A DNA stretch of 64,000 nt from Agaribacter marinus (GTDB lineage Bacteria; Pseudomonadota; Gammaproteobacteria; Enterobacterales; Alteromonadaceae): NCBI RefSeq assembly GCF_030160655.1, contig NZ_BSOT01000005.1, positions 1,445,546 to 1,509,545 on the forward strand, written 5' to 3'. Position numbers and translations under genes: made by a program. The notes beneath the pieces are model-generated. The model was not told where the DNA came from and did not search any database. It saw only the letters and a program-made list of their open reading frames with translations. Of this stretch, positions 8,454-17,355 are shown in pieces. Positions within the stretch are counted from its first letter, which is position 1; each line of letters begins with the position of its first letter.

Positions 8454-11390
8454 CTACAGAGAAATTTTTATACCTGCGTATACACGTCTTCCTAAGAAGT
8501 CAAAGATGTTGTCATTAATACCATCACCCAGCAAATTAGTAGGAGGAAGTCGATTTCCAACATTTCTGACTCCGCCATTTACAATTATATGATCACCTAA
8601 ATCATAACTAAAATTTAAATCATGCGTCATATACGACCCAGTGAATGCGGGGCTTCTATCTTCAGGGATATCCTCATCTGGCCCCAAGGCAATTAATGCT
8701 TGACTGTCTAGGAATCTTCCTCTCCAGCCGACAGTCCAACCTTCACCGATGTAATCAACATTTGTAATAAATGATACTTTAGGGTCTCCTCGCTCACCTC
8801 TTTCAACATTTACCTCGTCAGGTACATTTTGAAATTCAAAGCGATTCAGTTCATCCAAATAATTACCTTGTAATCTAAATCTTAAGGATCCATTTGCCCC
8901 AAAGTCATACTGAGAAATATCATGCAAATAAGCAACTTCAAAATCTACACCCTTCGTCGTTAGTTTTGAAGTATTAATGAAAGTTGATTGAACTGTATCT
9001 ACATCGAATGTGTTCGGGTCGCGTTCAATTAGATCACAAAACCCTGCATCTGGACCGGAAGCCGAATCTACGCAGTTATCAACAATACGCTGGACAAGGA
9101 CTTGGTCAATCGCATCAACAATTTCAATATCATAGAAATCTAAAGTAATTGAAAAATCATTTATAAATGACGGAGTGTATACAACGCCATATGTAAGGGA
9201 TTCTGACGACTCAGGCAACAAATCAGGGTTACCGCCTGTTATCGTTCCTACAGATACATTATCATTTGCTTGAAAATTAGTCGGTGCACCTATTGCTGCA
9301 CAGTTGGCTCGGCGATTCGGGTTATCATCAATGTTATCTTCATCACAAGGATCCGCTACGCGACCGAACCCAGGAGATTGAGGCCGAAATGCTTCGTCAA
9401 TGTTTGGAGCTCTAACAGCTTCAGATAACGTAGCTCTGAAACGAACATCTTCAATTGGTGAGTAAATCAAGCCAACTTTCCAAGCTGTTGCACTACCCGA
9501 GTGGGAGTAATCTGCTTCACGTACAGCAGCATCTAGTGACAATTCTTCGGCAAAAGACTCGCCCATTAAAATAGGTACGAATACTTCTGCAAACACTTCT
9601 TCAACATCAAACTCACCACCCTGGTCGGGGGATGCGGCTTGTTGTGTAAAACCGGCTTGAGCAATTCTATCGAATGTGCTGAACGAAGTTTCTTTTCTGT
9701 ATTCATAACCGCCAGCAAAGCCTATTGCACCGCCAGGTAACTCAAAAAATTCACCAGTATCAAAATTGAAAGAACCGCCAAATACTTCTTGGGTTACTTC
9801 TTCAGTTGACAGGCTAGTATTATAAACATAATCCAATACTTCGCGAGAGTTTTGGTTCCCAAATGGATTATATGGCAAACATGCTCTTCCTGTTCTGCTG
9901 ACAGTCTCAGGGCTCTCATAACCTTCACCTTGCGCACTAGGTACATCTTGTCGGCAAGCAGCTAACCCCGTATTTGGGTCGATCACTGAATCAACTGCTG
10001 CAGAAAGATTTCCGAGGATAATAGCATTTTGTTGGCCAATAGTATTATTAGTTTCTCCATATATGTAATACGTTTCCCACTCAACGAAGGTACCACCTAG
10101 GTCAAACAAACCTTCAAAACCAGATGTAAGCCTAAATGTAGTTCTGCGGTTGTCAGCATTACGTCCTTCGCCACGTTCATCTGCCAAGAAGCGGTTAACA
10201 CCAACAGATGAAGCACCTTGCTCAATTAATTCTTGCCTGAGAACTGGATCTAGGAATGGGTTATCCTGCACATTTACACTTATTCCACCACCACCAGTGA
10301 ACCTAAATGCAGGTTGGAAGCTTTGCTCTATATTTGAAAGTACATATTTTACAGAGGAATTAAACGAAACATTGTCTGTAATATCATAATTAAATGTTCC
10401 AAATGCGGTGACTCTATTTTGCTCTGGGAGTACATCTACATAATTATCACCGAAGAAGCATGTTTCACAGCCATTAGGAAAATTACCAAAAGCAAAACTA
10501 TTCGTAAACTCTCTTGATTGTTGACGAACTGGCGTCCCGTCGTCATTAAAACCATATTGCGGACCATTATTAATCAATACACCATTTCTGTGTATCCACT
10601 CAGACCCAACATTAGGCACGAAAAGTAAATCTGGAATGCCATCTTCCTCACCTATACTCTCAGGATTATTTACCGTTCCATAAAATCCCGATTGCTGCAA
10701 ATCAGTTGATCGAGTTCGTCCAGTGCGAGCATGAGATAAAGAGAATGTAGCATTACCTTTATCATCAGCAAAATTTCCGCCGCCTAATATACTGAACGAG
10801 TGATTTTTCCCGAAGCCACCTTGAGTAGATGTCTGCCCTCTTGCATCAAACTCTAAGCCTTCAAAATCTTTTTTAAGAATAACATTGACTACACCGGATA
10901 CCGCGTCAGAACCGTATATAGCTGACGCACCACCAGTTATTATGTCAACTGATTGAACTAAACCTGCAGGAATGCTATTCAAATCTACAACTGATGTACC
11001 AGCATCAGAGCCAACATGCCGCTTCCCATCTACCAAAGTTAATGTTCTAGATGAATCTAAACGCCTTAAGTCAGCTAAACTTAGACCTGCTAAACCGTTA
11101 TTGTTAGCGTTCCCGGATGCGGTACTTGTCCCGCCAATTGCGGGCAACTCGGCTAATACCGTACCCAAGTCAAAAGTACCTGACTTTTCAATATCATCGG
11201 CACTAACAGATGTCACCGGAGTTGCTTGGACTAGATTTGCTCTGGCAATACGCGAACCAGTTACTGATATTTTTTCTACTTCTTCAGTATCAGAACTAGT
11301 TTGGTCTTGAGCAAATGCGCTCATTGTCGGCATATTCAAGCAAAATGATGCCGAAATTAGGATTGCTATTTTAGTTTTATTAAAGCTCAT
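8454..11390 (-). CDS. TonB-dependent outer-membrane receptor (978 aa), repeat-led
   Basis: This is a second large TonB-dependent receptor. It has a signal peptide (1-28, ending SAFAQ), then 'EKISVTGSRIARANLVQ', which resembles the TonB-box/plug start of Alteromonadales receptors. The plug domain includes 'TLTLVDGKRHVGSDAG' and 'AIYGSDAVSGVVNVIL'. The beta-barrel ends in 'VYAGIKISL'. The protein is related to but clearly different from the neighbouring 984-residue receptor. The substrate is unknown. AGGGAG lies close before the ATG. Directly before that comes a perfect 7-bp tandem repeat of almost nine units in the 5' leader, an arrangement that may allow slip-strand variation in expression. 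Confidence 0.93.
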   Translation of the reverse strand: MSFNKTKIAILISASFCLNMPTMSAFAQDQTSSDTEEVEKISVTGSRIARANLVQATPVTSVSADDIEKSGTFDLGTVLAELPAIGGTSTASGNANNNGLAGLSLADLRRLDSSRTLTLVDGKRHVGSDAGTSVVDLNSIPAGLVQSVDIITGGASAIYGSDAVSGVVNVILKKDFEGLEFDARGQTSTQGGFGKNHSFSILGGGNFADDKGNATFSLSHARTGRTRSTDLQQSGFYGTVNNPESIGEEDGIPDLLFVPNVGSEWIHRNGVLINNGPQYGFNDDGTPVRQQSREFTNSFAFGNFPNGCETCFFGDNYVDVLPEQNRVTAFGTFNYDITDNVSFNSSVKYVLSNIEQSFQPAFRFTGGGGISVNVQDNPFLDPVLRQELIEQGASSVGVNRFLADERGEGRNADNRRTTFRLTSGFEGLFDLGGTFVEWETYYIYGETNNTIGQQNAIILGNLSAAVDSVIDPNTGLAACRQDVPSAQGEGYESPETVSRTGRACLPYNPFGNQNSREVLDYVYNTSLSTEEVTQEVFGGSFNFDTGEFFELPGGAIGFAGGYEYRKETSFSTFDRIAQAGFTQQAASPDQGGEFDVEEVFAEVFVPILMGESFAEELSLDAAVREADYSHSGSATAWKVGLIYSPIEDVRFRATLSEAVRAPNIDEAFRPQSPGFGRVADPCDEDNIDDNPNRRANCAAIGAPTNFQANDNVSVGTITGGNPDLLPESSESLTYGVVYTPSFINDFSITLDFYDIEIVDAIDQVLVQRIVDNCVDSASGPDAGFCDLIERDPNTFDVDTVQSTFINTSKLTTKGVDFEVAYLHDISQYDFGANGSLRFRLQGNYLDELNRFEFQNVPDEVNVERGERGDPKVSFITNVDYIGEGWTVGWRGRFLDSQALIALGPDEDIPEDRSPAFTGSYMTHDLNFSYDLGDHIIVNGGVRNVGNRLPPTNLLGDGINDNIFDFLGRRVYAGIKISL

Positions 11391-11399
11391 GTTTCTCCC

Positions 11400-11461
11400 T
11401 TATTTTTTATTTTTTATTTTTTATTTTTTATTTTTTATTTTTTATTTTTTATTTTTTATTT
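11400..11461. repeat. Perfect heptamer tandem repeat (TTTTTTA), ~8.9 units
   Basis: Sixty-two bases consist of TTTTTTA repeated without a single mismatch; nine A residues are spaced exactly 7 apart. It lies between the Shine-Dalgarno (AGGGAG, 11395-11400) of the 978-residue receptor gene and its predicted promoter. On the mRNA it gives an A-rich leader with regularly spaced U. Perfect short tandem repeats in such places are prone to slippage. Confidence 0.95.
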
Positions 11462-11496
11462 CAACTTAACTGATAAAAGTTAAAGTTTTGATTTTT

Positions 11497-11525
11497 ATAT
11501 TACTCTTACAATGACATTAAGACAA
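11497..11525 (-). promoter_or_regulatory. Putative sigma-70 promoter of the repeat-led receptor
   Basis: On the minus strand TTGTCT (11525-11520) and TAATAT (11502-11497) are separated by exactly 17 bases, which is -35/-10 geometry with 4 of 6 matches each. Transcription would start near 11490, so the heptamer repeat would be inside the untranslated leader. Confidence 0.45.
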
Positions 11526-11621
11526 ATTGAACAATAGGTCAAATTACGAGTACACTTCCTTTGAACGAGCTTTGAGAACAATCGTCAATATGTAAAGAAT
11601 AATTCTTAGTAAGTTTGAATT

Positions 11622-11730
11622 GGTGGTAAACCCCAGCTACATCTCGGCACATGAGTCCCTTGGTACGGCTGCTCCCTTCCGGGCCTGACCGGGTTCCCAA
11701 ATTATCATTGCGAGAGAACCGGAGTTCACC
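11622..11730 (-). ncRNA. ffs: 4.5S signal recognition particle RNA
   Basis: The minus strand carries the conserved SRP RNA core 'GGTCAGGCCCGGAAGGGAGC' followed by AGCC, and on the other side 'GTGCCGAGATGTAGCTGG'. The two ends pair as GGTGAACTCC.../...GGTTTACC. Length and the GGAA-tetraloop arrangement match bacterial 4.5S RNA, which with Ffh targets membrane proteins to the translocon. Exact ends are uncertain by a few bases. Confidence 0.93.
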
Positions 11731-11949
11731 ATAGAAATGTTGAACGAATCCTCATCCAACAGGGCGCGAATTATGACGATTTACGAAAGCTGATGCAAGT
11801 ACAACCTGCTCTTTACTTAATCTTTTGCCTATTCTTTAAACAAATCATCATTTTTATATTTTACCTATTCCAAATTGTGTTCGATATTTTAGAATGTTCA
11901 TCCTATAATTCTTAATAATTTAAGATGGCTATATCAATAATAACAATAA

Positions 11950-12441
11950 ATGGCTGAAAAAAAGATGAAACTAGACAAATTTGATATCGAGATCCTTAAA
12001 GTACTACAACGAGATGCCACCGTCTCGATGGCAGAGTTAAGTCAACATGTTGGCCTCTCCCATACGCCATGCTGGCGACGAGTCAAACGCATGGAAACAG
12101 ACGGTGTAATAACAAACAGAGTTACTTTACTAGATGCCAAAAAACTGAACCTCGGTGTATCTGTGTTCATTTATGTCACGCTAAAAAACCATGACGGCAA
12201 TTCGTTAACAAGCTTTGAAAATGCAGTTCAGGATATCGACGAAATCGTGGAATGTCATACGACTAGTGGGGACAAAGACTATCTACTCAAAGTTATCGTG
12301 CGCAGTATTGAAGAATATGAGCACCTACTTAAATCGACTTTAACTAATTTGCCACTCGTGGATCATCTCAGTTCGACCTTCGCATTAAAACAAGTCAAAA
12401 ACACAACCGAATTACCTCTAAACAATGGCGCAGTGAATTAG
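11950..12441 (+). CDS. Lrp/AsnC-family transcriptional regulator
   Basis: This 163-residue regulator has an N-terminal winged helix-turn-helix (residues 8-60, 'LDKFDIEILKVLQRDA', 'MAELSQHVGLSHTPCWRRV') and a C-terminal RAM/Lrp ligand-binding domain ('VECHTTSGDKDYLLKVIV'). Such proteins sense amino acids as octamers. The gene is convergent with maiA (7-base gap) and next to tyrR and phhA, so a role in aromatic amino-acid metabolism is plausible but not shown. The start at 11950 has no clear ribosome-binding site; ATG at 11965 is an alternative. Confidence 0.88.
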   Translation: MAEKKMKLDKFDIEILKVLQRDATVSMAELSQHVGLSHTPCWRRVKRMETDGVITNRVTLLDAKKLNLGVSVFIYVTLKNHDGNSLTSFENAVQDIDEIVECHTTSGDKDYLLKVIVRSIEEYEHLLKSTLTNLPLVDHLSSTFALKQVKNTTELPLNNGAVN

Positions 12442-12448
12442 TCAAACC

Positions 12449-13114
12449 CTATTTTGCATCAACCTGCCGCTCTGGAGATGCGTCTTTAAACGCGTCTAAG
12501 GTTAAGCAGTTGCGATTAATTTTTTGCAACAAAGGAAATTCATCCATATTAATACCCAAACGCTCCGCATTATATACCTGAGGCACGAGGCACACATCCA
12601 CAAGCGTTATATCGTATCCGTAACAATATTCACCACTTCTACCCGCCAACTTTTTTGAAAGTGCAGTAAAACCTTTAGATATCCAGTAACGAGACCAAGC
12701 AGCTGTTTGCTCATCATTCGCATTAAAGAGCGTCTGAGATTTTTTGATAACGCCTGAATTTGCCAAGGGCTGTACATCACATGCGATATCTTGTGCATAC
12801 ATTCTAACCCTTGCTCGGTCGAGTGTATGCTTGGGCATTAATTGCGTACCTGATGCGTACTTTTCATCCAAATATTCAATAATTGCTAATGATTGGTATA
12901 GCGTAATGTCTTTATCGGTGTCGACGAAGGTCGGCACGAGCATCGATGGGTTGATGTTCTGGTATTCAGCCGTTTTATGTTGACCGCCATCAGCGACAAG
13001 GCTGATGGGCACATATTCATAAGGAAGCGCTTTTAAATTAAGTGCAATACGCACTCTGTAAGTCGCTGATGATCGCCAATAGCCATAAAGTTTTAAATCA
13101 ACTTGTTCGCTCAT
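12449..13114 (-). CDS. maiA: Maleylacetoacetate isomerase (zeta-class GST)
   Basis: The enzyme converts 4-maleylacetoacetate to 4-fumarylacetoacetate in tyrosine/homogentisate degradation, using glutathione. The 221-residue protein has the N-terminal thioredoxin-like GST domain with the zeta-class motif 'SSATYRVRIALNLK' (about 15-28) and 'YQSLAIIEYLDEKY', followed by a helical C-terminal domain. It lies 24 bases after tyrR on the same strand. The companion genes hmgA and fahA are not in the window, so the rest of the pathway must be elsewhere. Confidence 0.92.
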   Translation of the reverse strand: MSEQVDLKLYGYWRSSATYRVRIALNLKALPYEYVPISLVADGGQHKTAEYQNINPSMLVPTFVDTDKDITLYQSLAIIEYLDEKYASGTQLMPKHTLDRARVRMYAQDIACDVQPLANSGVIKKSQTLFNANDEQTAAWSRYWISKGFTALSKKLAGRSGEYCYGYDITLVDVCLVPQVYNAERLGINMDEFPLLQKINRNCLTLDAFKDASPERQVDAK

Positions 13115-13138
13115 TCATTTACTTCCTCAAAACACGCA

Positions 13139-14692
13139 CTAGTGTTTAATAGTCACCTTGTTTATGCCATATTCTCTCAGTTTATTCGCTATTGCAGTAT
13201 GACTCAAACCGAGCTTTCTCGCCAGTTGCCTTGTACTTGGATAAGATGGATAGAGTCGTTTAAGCATATCTTTTTCGAATTTTTTAACTTCATCTTCCAA
13301 ACTGCCCTCAAAGTTTTCATCAATGTAAGTCACCGTTGCACTGCAGGACGGCAGCTGAATAGCGTCATGAGATATTTCTCTACCATCGGACAAGGATATT
13401 GCTCGATACAAGGCATTTTTAAGTTGGCGTATATTGCCCGGCCAAGGGTAGCCTTGTAAATATTCAATGCATGATTTACTGAGTTTTGGTGGGTCAATAC
13501 CCAGTTTTTTGCTATGAATAATTAACAAGCGATTCGCTAATGCAATAATATCCGCTTTTCTTTCACGAAGCGGTGGTACAAACACCGATAACACGTTCAG
13601 CCGATAATATAAGTCTTCACGAAATTTACCAGCATCAACGCAATCAACCAAATCTTTACAACTAGTACAGATAATTCGGCAATCGATAGAACGTACTCTA
13701 CTATCACCGACTTGATGATAAGTACCGTATTCCAATACGCGCAACAATTTAGATTGCAAAATTGACGACATTTCACTCACTTCATCAAACAACAATGTGC
13801 CGCCCGACGCTTGTTCAAATAGGCCCATTTTCGCCTCATCTCGGTTGAATGCACCGGCTGCATAGCCAAATAGCTCAGTTTCTGCAACGTCGTCGGGTAA
13901 GGATGCACAATTAAGCGTCACAAATTCGCCGTCATTGCGTGAACTATTGTCGTGACATGCTTTAGCGATTTGCTCTTTCCCGCTCCCTGTCTCACCAATA
14001 ATTAACATATTCCCGTCTAATTCTGACATCCGTTTTACTTCACGTATTACTTTACGCATTGCTGTGGAGTGCGCGTCAAACCCATTAAAACTGTCCCCGG
14101 TGGTTTGATTAATTATAGTCAACTGCCTTCCTAGTCGCGTTTCAGATTTGAGCATCACGACTGCGCCAGCATTTATCTGTTTGTCATTGTCAGGTACACA
14201 TACCGGTAACAAATCACAAATATAGTCTTGCTCAATAAAGCGGACTTTGTGTGCTTGCGCATTTACTTCTTTTCCATCTAACCACTTACTAATATTAAAA
14301 CCACAAACAACATCATCTATATTTAATGACAAAATTTGTTCATCTGTCATTTCTAGTGACCGTTTAACGGCATCATTGACCAGTATCACTCGACCATCGG
14401 TATCTACAGAAAACACGGGATCAGGAAGTGTTTGTAAAAGCGCTCTCAACTGATTTCGTTCTCGTTGTATTGGCATGAATAAGGTAGTTTTTACGTCGGT
14501 AATGCCCTCAACTCGTCGTAGTTTAGGCATTAGGGTCTGAAAGTCTGTGAACTCAATCGTGGGGAAATCGAGAAAAACTTTGCCTTTAGACTCTATTTCA
14601 ATACCACGTAAATCAATATGATAATCCGTCAAAATGTTTAGTACGTCCTGTGTTATCCCAACTCTATCCTCGCAGCTTATTTCTAGCCTCAT
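13139..14692 (-). CDS. tyrR: Aromatic amino-acid regulator TyrR
   Basis: TyrR controls aromatic amino-acid transport, synthesis and catabolism. The 517-residue protein has an N-terminal ACT domain (1-75, 'MRLEISCEDRVGITQDVL'), a PAS domain (about 80-145), and an AAA+ domain with Walker A 'GETGSGKE', 'LFDEVSEMS' and 'LYYRLNVLSVFVPPLRER'. A short Fis-type helix-turn-helix closes it ('TRQLARKLGLSHTAIANKL'). The sigma-54 contact motif GAFTGA is degenerate ('AGAFNRDEAK'), as in TyrR proteins that work with sigma-70 RNA polymerase. phhA lies upstream on the same strand and maiA downstream. Confidence 0.95.
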   Translation of the reverse strand: MRLEISCEDRVGITQDVLNILTDYHIDLRGIEIESKGKVFLDFPTIEFTDFQTLMPKLRRVEGITDVKTTLFMPIQRERNQLRALLQTLPDPVFSVDTDGRVILVNDAVKRSLEMTDEQILSLNIDDVVCGFNISKWLDGKEVNAQAHKVRFIEQDYICDLLPVCVPDNDKQINAGAVVMLKSETRLGRQLTIINQTTGDSFNGFDAHSTAMRKVIREVKRMSELDGNMLIIGETGSGKEQIAKACHDNSSRNDGEFVTLNCASLPDDVAETELFGYAAGAFNRDEAKMGLFEQASGGTLLFDEVSEMSSILQSKLLRVLEYGTYHQVGDSRVRSIDCRIICTSCKDLVDCVDAGKFREDLYYRLNVLSVFVPPLRERKADIIALANRLLIIHSKKLGIDPPKLSKSCIEYLQGYPWPGNIRQLKNALYRAISLSDGREISHDAIQLPSCSATVTYIDENFEGSLEDEVKKFEKDMLKRLYPSYPSTRQLARKLGLSHTAIANKLREYGINKVTIKH

Positions 14693-14814
14693 CCAATATC
14701 ACCATACTTAGTCTTGGGTGTGCGTTGCACCTGTGTGTGTAACATCTATTACGGCAGGATATACTTACGGATCAAGGATTAAAATTTGTTAATAATTGAA
14801 CGAAATCAAAAAAA

Positions 14815-15603
14815 TTAATCTAGTACACGCACTCCCTTGTCTCTAGCTTCATCAACTAAAGACATGAGATCTGAGTTAGCCATTTTGTAAAGTTGTTCAA
14901 AGCTACTTATGACAAAATATGTCGTTTGAATTTGGTCTATTTTATAGGGTGTACGCAGCATTTCGATTAACTCTGCGGCCTTTCTTTTTGGTATTGTGCT
15001 TTCGACAGCGTAAATAGTTTCATTGGGAGAAGATAAGATGCCACCACCGTATATACGCAACCCGTCATCGGTTTGTATCAAACCAAATTCAACGGTAAAC
15101 CAATATAATCTCGCTAAAAACTCGCGCTCTTCTTTGTTCGCCGCCAATCCTAACTTGCCGTACATATGTGTAAAATGTGCAAACGACGGGTTTGTTAGCA
15201 AAGGACAGTGACCGAATAGCTCATGAAAAATGTCCGGCTCTTGCAAATAATCAAAGTCACTCTCGCGTCTAATAAAAGTGGCTACTGGAAATTGCTTATT
15301 TGATAGCAATGTAAAAAACTCGGTAAAATTGATCAGTGAGGCCACTGCAGCGGTTTGCCAACCTGTAGTTTGCTGCAACACGCGATCGACATCTTGCAGT
15401 TGAGGAATATGATTCATAGACATTGAGAGTAGATCAAGCCCTCGCATATACTCTTTACATGCTCGGTTTGATAGCAAACTCAGTTGACGCGCGCACAAAC
15501 GCGACCAACGTAAATGTTCATCATCATTCCAATGGATAAAACCACTATTGTCTGGCGTTCTCGCGGTATAGGGTGTTTTCTTTACGTTTGATTTTTGCAT
15601 CAT
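14815..15603 (-). CDS. phhA: Phenylalanine 4-hydroxylase
   Basis: This monomeric iron- and tetrahydropterin-dependent enzyme converts phenylalanine to tyrosine. The protein is about 262 residues. The catalytic core shows the two iron-binding histidines in 'DIFHELFGHCPLL' (about 128-140) and the glutamate ligand in 'YWFTVEFGL'. It lacks the N-terminal ACT domain of animal enzymes, as expected for bacteria. ATG at 15603 or 15600 is preferred over an in-frame TTG at 15609. No pterin carbinolamine dehydratase gene (phhB) is adjacent, which is unusual but not unique. A near-consensus TyrR box lies 45 bases upstream. Confidence 0.95.
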   Translation of the reverse strand: MMQKSNVKKTPYTARTPDNSGFIHWNDDEHLRWSRLCARQLSLLSNRACKEYMRGLDLLSMSMNHIPQLQDVDRVLQQTTGWQTAAVASLINFTEFFTLLSNKQFPVATFIRRESDFDYLQEPDIFHELFGHCPLLTNPSFAHFTHMYGKLGLAANKEEREFLARLYWFTVEFGLIQTDDGLRIYGGGILSSPNETIYAVESTIPKRKAAELIEMLRTPYKIDQIQTTYFVISSFEQLYKMANSDLMSLVDEARDKGVRVLD

Positions 15604-15647
15604 CTTCAACCATTAAATTGAAAGCTGATACTAATAAAACTGCACTA

Positions 15648-15665
15648 TGTAAATAAATTTTTACT
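15648..15665 (-). promoter_or_regulatory. TyrR box before phhA
   Basis: TGTAAA-N6-TTTACT matches the TyrR consensus TGTAAA-N6-TTTACA in 11 of 12 defined bases. A second TGTAAA half-site lies at 15698-15703 (TGTAAA-N6-AATCCA, weak), giving a strong/weak box pair as used by TyrR. tyrR itself is the next gene. Confidence 0.7.
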
Positions 15666-15752
15666 GATTAAAACAAACTGGTAATACCAGATAAAAATGT
15701 AAACATTTTAATCCAAAAAGTTATTTTAATTGTATTAACGGCGGGCTTAAAC

Positions 15753-15784
15753 AAAAAACCAACATTGTCTAATGTCGGTTTTTT
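15753..15784 (-). terminator. Intrinsic terminator after pspC
   Basis: A 14-bp stem (AAAAAACCRACATT type, one G-U pair on the minus strand) with a 4-base loop ends in a T-run. It lies about 20 bases after the pspC stop codon. Confidence 0.8.
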
Positions 15785-15802
15785 ATGAAAGTGAAGTTAT
15801 TG

Positions 15803-16267
15803 CTATAGCTTATTCAGCTCTCGATTAATTTGAAACTCATTTGATGTTACAAACCCTTCTAACTTTCTTAATCTATTTTCAGTTCGAATAAACTTTTGTT
15901 GAATCTGCTTAAACGCTTCTTTTGGTGCCTGGCCAGCTTGCCAAACGGCTTGCTTTACCTCAACCTTTGCGTCAGTTGCACGATTAACATAACCTTTGCT
16001 TTCAAATGTAGCGCTATTTGAACCGCCGGGCTTATAGCTTTTGGTGGTATACACTTCACTTTGTTGAACATTAGATTTTTTGTCTAAAACCGCCCAAAGT
16101 ACGATATATCCAAGAAAGATGAATGGGCCCGTCATCAACAAAAACGCGGCAACAGTCAATATTCTAACTAGCCAGATTTCAATGCCAAAAAACTCTGCTA
16201 TACCGACACATACACCTGCAATTTTACCTTGTTTTGGGTCACGATAAAGCTTCTTGCCATTATTCAT
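15803..16267 (-). CDS. pspC: Phage shock protein C
   Basis: PspC is an inner-membrane sensor that, with PspB, relieves PspA inhibition of PspF under envelope stress. The PspC domain (about 3-65) contains 'LYRDPKQGKIAGVCVGIA' and a membrane segment 'LVRILTVAAFLLMTGPFI'. A C-terminal cytoplasmic/periplasmic tail of about 90 residues follows. The chosen ATG at 16267 has GGAGGGA upstream and overlaps the pspB stop as ATGA. An upstream in-frame TTG is rejected. It is the last gene of the pspA-pspB-pspC set. Confidence 0.93.
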   Translation of the reverse strand: MNNGKKLYRDPKQGKIAGVCVGIAEFFGIEIWLVRILTVAAFLLMTGPFIFLGYIVLWAVLDKKSNVQQSEVYTTKSYKPGGSNSATFESKGYVNRATDAKVEVKQAVWQAGQAPKEAFKQIQQKFIRTENRLRKLEGFVTSNEFQINRELNKL

Positions 16268-16503
16268 GCTCTTTCCCTCCAACTTGGTGATTCTGCGTCA
16301 AGTATTGCTTCAAGTGTTTTGATACGCTCTGACATCTGCTCTTCTCTTGCGACTAAGTCTTGCAATATATGTCTTTCTTGGTCAGATAAACCCTCTGAAA
16401 TAGACTTTTTGCTTCTATAGTGAAAAAACAGCCAAAGCGGTGCCACAAACAACATGAACAATATGAGGGGTACGCCTGTGAATATAACAATTAACTCGTC
16501 CAT
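16264..16503 (-). CDS. pspB: Phage shock protein B
   Basis: This small 79-residue membrane protein has one N-terminal membrane segment ('VIFTGVPLILFMLFVAPLWL') followed by a coiled coil ('QDLVAREEQMSERIKTLEA'). Both features are characteristic of PspB, the partner of PspC in activating the phage-shock response. GGGAGAA lies just before the ATG. Its stop overlaps the start of pspC by 4 bases, so the two are translationally coupled. Confidence 0.93.
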   Translation of the reverse strand: MDELIVIFTGVPLILFMLFVAPLWLFFHYRSKKSISEGLSDQERHILQDLVAREEQMSERIKTLEAILDAESPSWRERA

Positions 16504-16536
16504 TAAAATTCTCCCAAGCCCTTATGTAAAAGGAGT

Positions 16537-16558
16537 GAGCTTACAATTATGTAAGCTC
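16537..16558 (-). promoter_or_regulatory. Hairpin between pspA and pspB
   Basis: A perfect 9-bp stem (GAGCTTACA) with loop ATTA lies in the 71-base gap. A short TTTT follows on the minus strand. It could stabilise the pspA end or act as a partial terminator that keeps pspBC expression below pspA. Confidence 0.5.
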
Positions 16559-16574
16559 AAACAAAATATATCAA

Positions 16575-17282
16575 CTACGCTTTTTTCGCTTTTGGCTTAA
16601 CTTGCGTTACCTCTGCAGGCGCAGACTTACTTTGCATTTTTTTCTTCAATGCCGCCAATTCGTCATCAATTTTGCCATCAGACTCTAAGTCAGCAAACTC
16701 GTCTTTTAAGGTTTTCTTACCAATGTCGTAAGCTTCAACCTGTGATTCTAAATCATCAATTTTGCGTTCAAATTGATCGAAGCGCCCCATCGCAGCATCG
16801 ACGACCGTAGAATCCAAGCGCTTTTTTACTTGTAAGCGAGAGCTCACCGTCTTTTGACGCATAATAATTGTCTTTTGGCGGCTTTTTGCATCAGCTAGTT
16901 TTTCTTGCAATTGGCCGGTTTCACTCTGTAGTTTAGCTAATTCATCTTCAATGATTTTTAGCTCATTTTGCAAACCTTCAGCCGCTTCATTGGCTTTTTG
17001 CTTTTCTTGCAATGCTGCTCTAGCTAAATCTTCGCGATCTTTGCTAATAGCAAGTTCTGCTTTAGCTTCCCACTCATTTGCTTCGCTTTGATATTTGTTA
17101 ATTTGGTGCGTAACTTCTTTTTTGCTAGCAATAGTTTTTGCCGACGCGCTACGCACTTCTACCAAGGTGTCTTCCATCTCTTGGATGATAAGACGTACCA
17201 TCTTTTCAGGATCTTCAGCTTTATCCAACAAAGCGTTGATATTTGAATTGATGATATCAGTAAAACGTGAAAAAATTCCCAT
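16575..17282 (-). CDS. pspA: Phage shock protein A
   Basis: PspA is a peripheral membrane protein of the ESCRT-III/IM30 superfamily. It maintains membrane integrity and holds PspF inactive. The protein is about 235 residues and almost entirely helical. It has the N-terminal amphipathic helix 'MGIFSRFTDIINSNINALL', then 'AEDPEKMVRLIIQEMEDT', and a long coiled coil (25-215). The C-terminal tail is Lys-rich and longer than in E. coli. The start is ATG at 17282, with AAAGAGGTG before it; the in-frame GTG at 17291 is part of that site. A sigma-54-type promoter lies upstream and pspF is divergent. Confidence 0.95.
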   Translation of the reverse strand: MGIFSRFTDIINSNINALLDKAEDPEKMVRLIIQEMEDTLVEVRSASAKTIASKKEVTHQINKYQSEANEWEAKAELAISKDREDLARAALQEKQKANEAAEGLQNELKIIEDELAKLQSETGQLQEKLADAKSRQKTIIMRQKTVSSRLQVKKRLDSTVVDAAMGRFDQFERKIDDLESQVEAYDIGKKTLKDEFADLESDGKIDDELAALKKKMQSKSAPAEVTQVKPKAKKA

Positions 17283-17355
17283 GGTTGTCACCTCTTTAGT
17301 GTAAAGCCCGGTTATTGGGTTATGAACTTACTTACTGTTAAGTTAACTACTCTTA

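Noticed and set aside
11400-11461. CRISPR-like or satellite array
   Set aside because: The units are 7 bases with no spacers; it is a simple tandem repeat.
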